The notes under the pieces are model-generated. The model did no database searches, had not been told where the DNA came from, and saw nothing but the letters and a program-made list of their open reading frames with translations. Made by a program: the position numbers and the translations under genes. Below, piece after piece: positions 7,397-8,583 of a stretch of 8,583 bases of DNA. The DNA comes from an uncultured Xanthobacteraceae bacterium (lineage in GTDB: Bacteria > Pseudomonadota > Alphaproteobacteria > Rhizobiales > Xanthobacteraceae), in contig CATPBC010000493.1 in the NCBI GenBank assembly GCA_955652195.1, positions 1 through 8,583 on the forward strand, written 5' to 3'. Each line of letters starts with the position of its first letter. The stretch's first letter is position 1.

Positions 7397-8575
7397 CTAT
7401 TTCGCCGCAGCCAGTTTCATTGGATCTCTTACGTTCGGATAGGTCTCGAATTCCTCGCTCCAAAGCTGGCCATCGCTCTTCACCACTTTGCGGATGTAGA
7501 TATTACTGACGATGTCGCGGGTGTCCGGATCGATAGAGACCGGGCCGCGCGGGCTTTCCCAGGCCATGCCTTTCATCGCCGCGATCAATGCCTCGCCCTC
7601 GGAATTGCCGCCGGTCTTTTTCAGCGCCTCATAGATCAGATGCAAGCCGTCATAGCCGCCGAGCGAAACGAAATCCGGACGGAAGCCGTTCGCCTTTTGA
7701 ATGCCCGCCACATAGGTCTTGTTGAGCGCGGAATCGTGCGCGGCGGAATACGGCCCGGCGGTAATCATCCCGACCATCTGATCGCCCATATTGTTGAGAT
7801 CGTCGTCATCGGTAAGGTCACCCGGACCGATGACTTTGATGCCCGATCTAGCTAGCCCGCGTTCGGCGAATTGTTTGGCGAAAATCGGCGCCTGCGTACC
7901 CGGAAAATAGATAAAGGCGGTGTCCGGCTTTATATCGCCAATGCGCTGCAAGAACGGCGCGAAGTCTGGATTGGCAAGCGGTATGCGGATCGATTCCGCA
8001 ATTTCGCCGCCGACTTGTTTGAATCGTGTCGTGAACGCCGTTTCCGCCTCAACGCCTGGCGCCCAATCGTTGACCAGGGTGACGATGCGCTTGCTGCCGT
8101 TCTTGGCTGCCCATTCGGCGAGAACCCACGATTGCGGAGCCAAAATAAATCCGGCGCGCACAAAATAGGGTGATTTTGTCGTCGTGATCGAGGCGCCTGA
8201 ACTCATCACCAAAGTGGCTTTCTTGGATTCGGTCACAAGCGGCGCGATAGCGAGCGCCGTCGGCGTGATGCCGATGCCGAGGATGTCGACCTTTTGGTCG
8301 ACAATCATCTCCTGGATAAGCCGGCGCGCATTATCGGCAACCCCGCCGTCGTCGCGGATCGTGATCTGAATCTGGCGGCCAGCGACGGTATCACCGTGCT
8401 GTTGCATGTAGAATTTGAGCGCGGCCTGCAATTGCCGACCCACCGCGTTGAAGCCGGCGCCGGTCAGCGGCATGCTGATGCCGATCTTCAGCGGCGTTTC
8501 CGCAGCCGCAGTGCGGGCTAGTAATCCGCTCGCCGTCGTCGCCGCGATCCCCTTAAGCACTGTCCGACGCAGCAT
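7397..8575 (-). CDS. ABC transporter substrate-binding protein, branched-chain amino acid (LivJ/Peripla_BP_6) type
   Basis: This 392-residue periplasmic solute receptor would deliver its ligand to a HAAT-family ABC importer. The N-terminus MLRRTVLKGIAATTASG has a twin-arginine-like motif (R3-R4 in RRTVLK) and a hydrophobic core, with likely cleavage after AAA at residue 25. The mature protein opens with PLKIGISMPLTGAG, the standard first strand and ligand loop of type I periplasmic binding proteins, and shows RDDGG and TPTALAIAPLVTESK typical of the family. The length is normal, so the gene appears complete. Only eight bases of upstream sequence remain in the window, so its promoter and any linked livHMGF genes are not visible. 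The substrate cannot be assigned: members of this family also bind amides, urea or aromatic acids. Expansion of such receptors is common in Bradyrhizobium relatives. Confidence 0.9.
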   Translation of the reverse strand: MLRRTVLKGIAATTASGLLARTAAAETPLKIGISMPLTGAGFNAVGRQLQAALKFYMQQHGDTVAGRQIQITIRDDGGVADNARRLIQEMIVDQKVDILGIGITPTALAIAPLVTESKKATLVMSSGASITTTKSPYFVRAGFILAPQSWVLAEWAAKNGSKRIVTLVNDWAPGVEAETAFTTRFKQVGGEIAESIRIPLANPDFAPFLQRIGDIKPDTAFIYFPGTQAPIFAKQFAERGLARSGIKVIGPGDLTDDDDLNNMGDQMVGMITAGPYSAAHDSALNKTYVAGIQKANGFRPDFVSLGGYDGLHLIYEALKKTGGNSEGEALIAAMKGMAWESPRGPVSIDPDTRDIVSNIYIRKVVKSDGQLWSEEFETYPNVRDPMKLAAAK

Positions 8576-8583
8576 TTAGGCCC

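Overview
The window reads as ordinary core chromosome from a moderately GC-rich alphaproteobacterium, most likely Hyphomicrobiales (Bradyrhizobiaceae/Xanthobacteraceae type). The evidence is an alphaproteobacterial ClpS-ClpA pair, a MipZ division-plane ATPase (a protein largely confined to Alphaproteobacteria), a SPOR-tailed D,D-carboxypeptidase and a LivJ-type binding protein with a Tat-like leader. Taxonomy is inferred from protein character alone; no rRNA, tRNA, IS element, prophage, CRISPR array or other transfer signature was seen.

Layout. Minus strand 1-2329: clpS followed 39 bases later by clpA, which runs off the left edge without its C-terminus. Bases 2330-3035 hold no gene I can support; they separate clpS from the divergent plus-strand dac gene and should contain the promoters of both. 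Plus strand 3036-4808: an exported penicillin-binding D-Ala-D-Ala carboxypeptidase with a His-rich N-terminus, an Ala/Pro/Gln linker containing a 12-base tandem repeat, and a C-terminal SPOR domain. Minus strand 4911-6372: mipZ followed by a small membrane J-domain protein, 43 bases apart and probably co-transcribed. A 142-base AT-richer divergent region (6373-6514) separates mipZ from plus-strand panC (6515-7384). PanC ends 12 bases from the convergent minus-strand gene (7397-8575) for a periplasmic branched-chain-amino-acid-type binding protein.

How the genes fit together. ClpS delivers N-degron substrates to ClpA, which unfolds them for ClpP (not in the window). MipZ and the SPOR carboxypeptidase both act in cell division: MipZ positions FtsZ relative to ParB-bound origins, and SPOR domains bind septal peptidoglycan. 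The J-protein next to MipZ is a membrane-tethered Hsp70 co-chaperone candidate of unknown client. PanC makes pantothenate for CoA. The binding protein is a solute receptor whose permease and ATPase genes are not in view.

No novel multi-gene system is evident. The points most worth a second look are the MipZ-J-protein pairing, the His-rich segment and tandem repeat in the carboxypeptidase, and the unexplained 0.7-kb region upstream of clpS, which has an uninterrupted upstream frame and a cluster of abutting palindromes.
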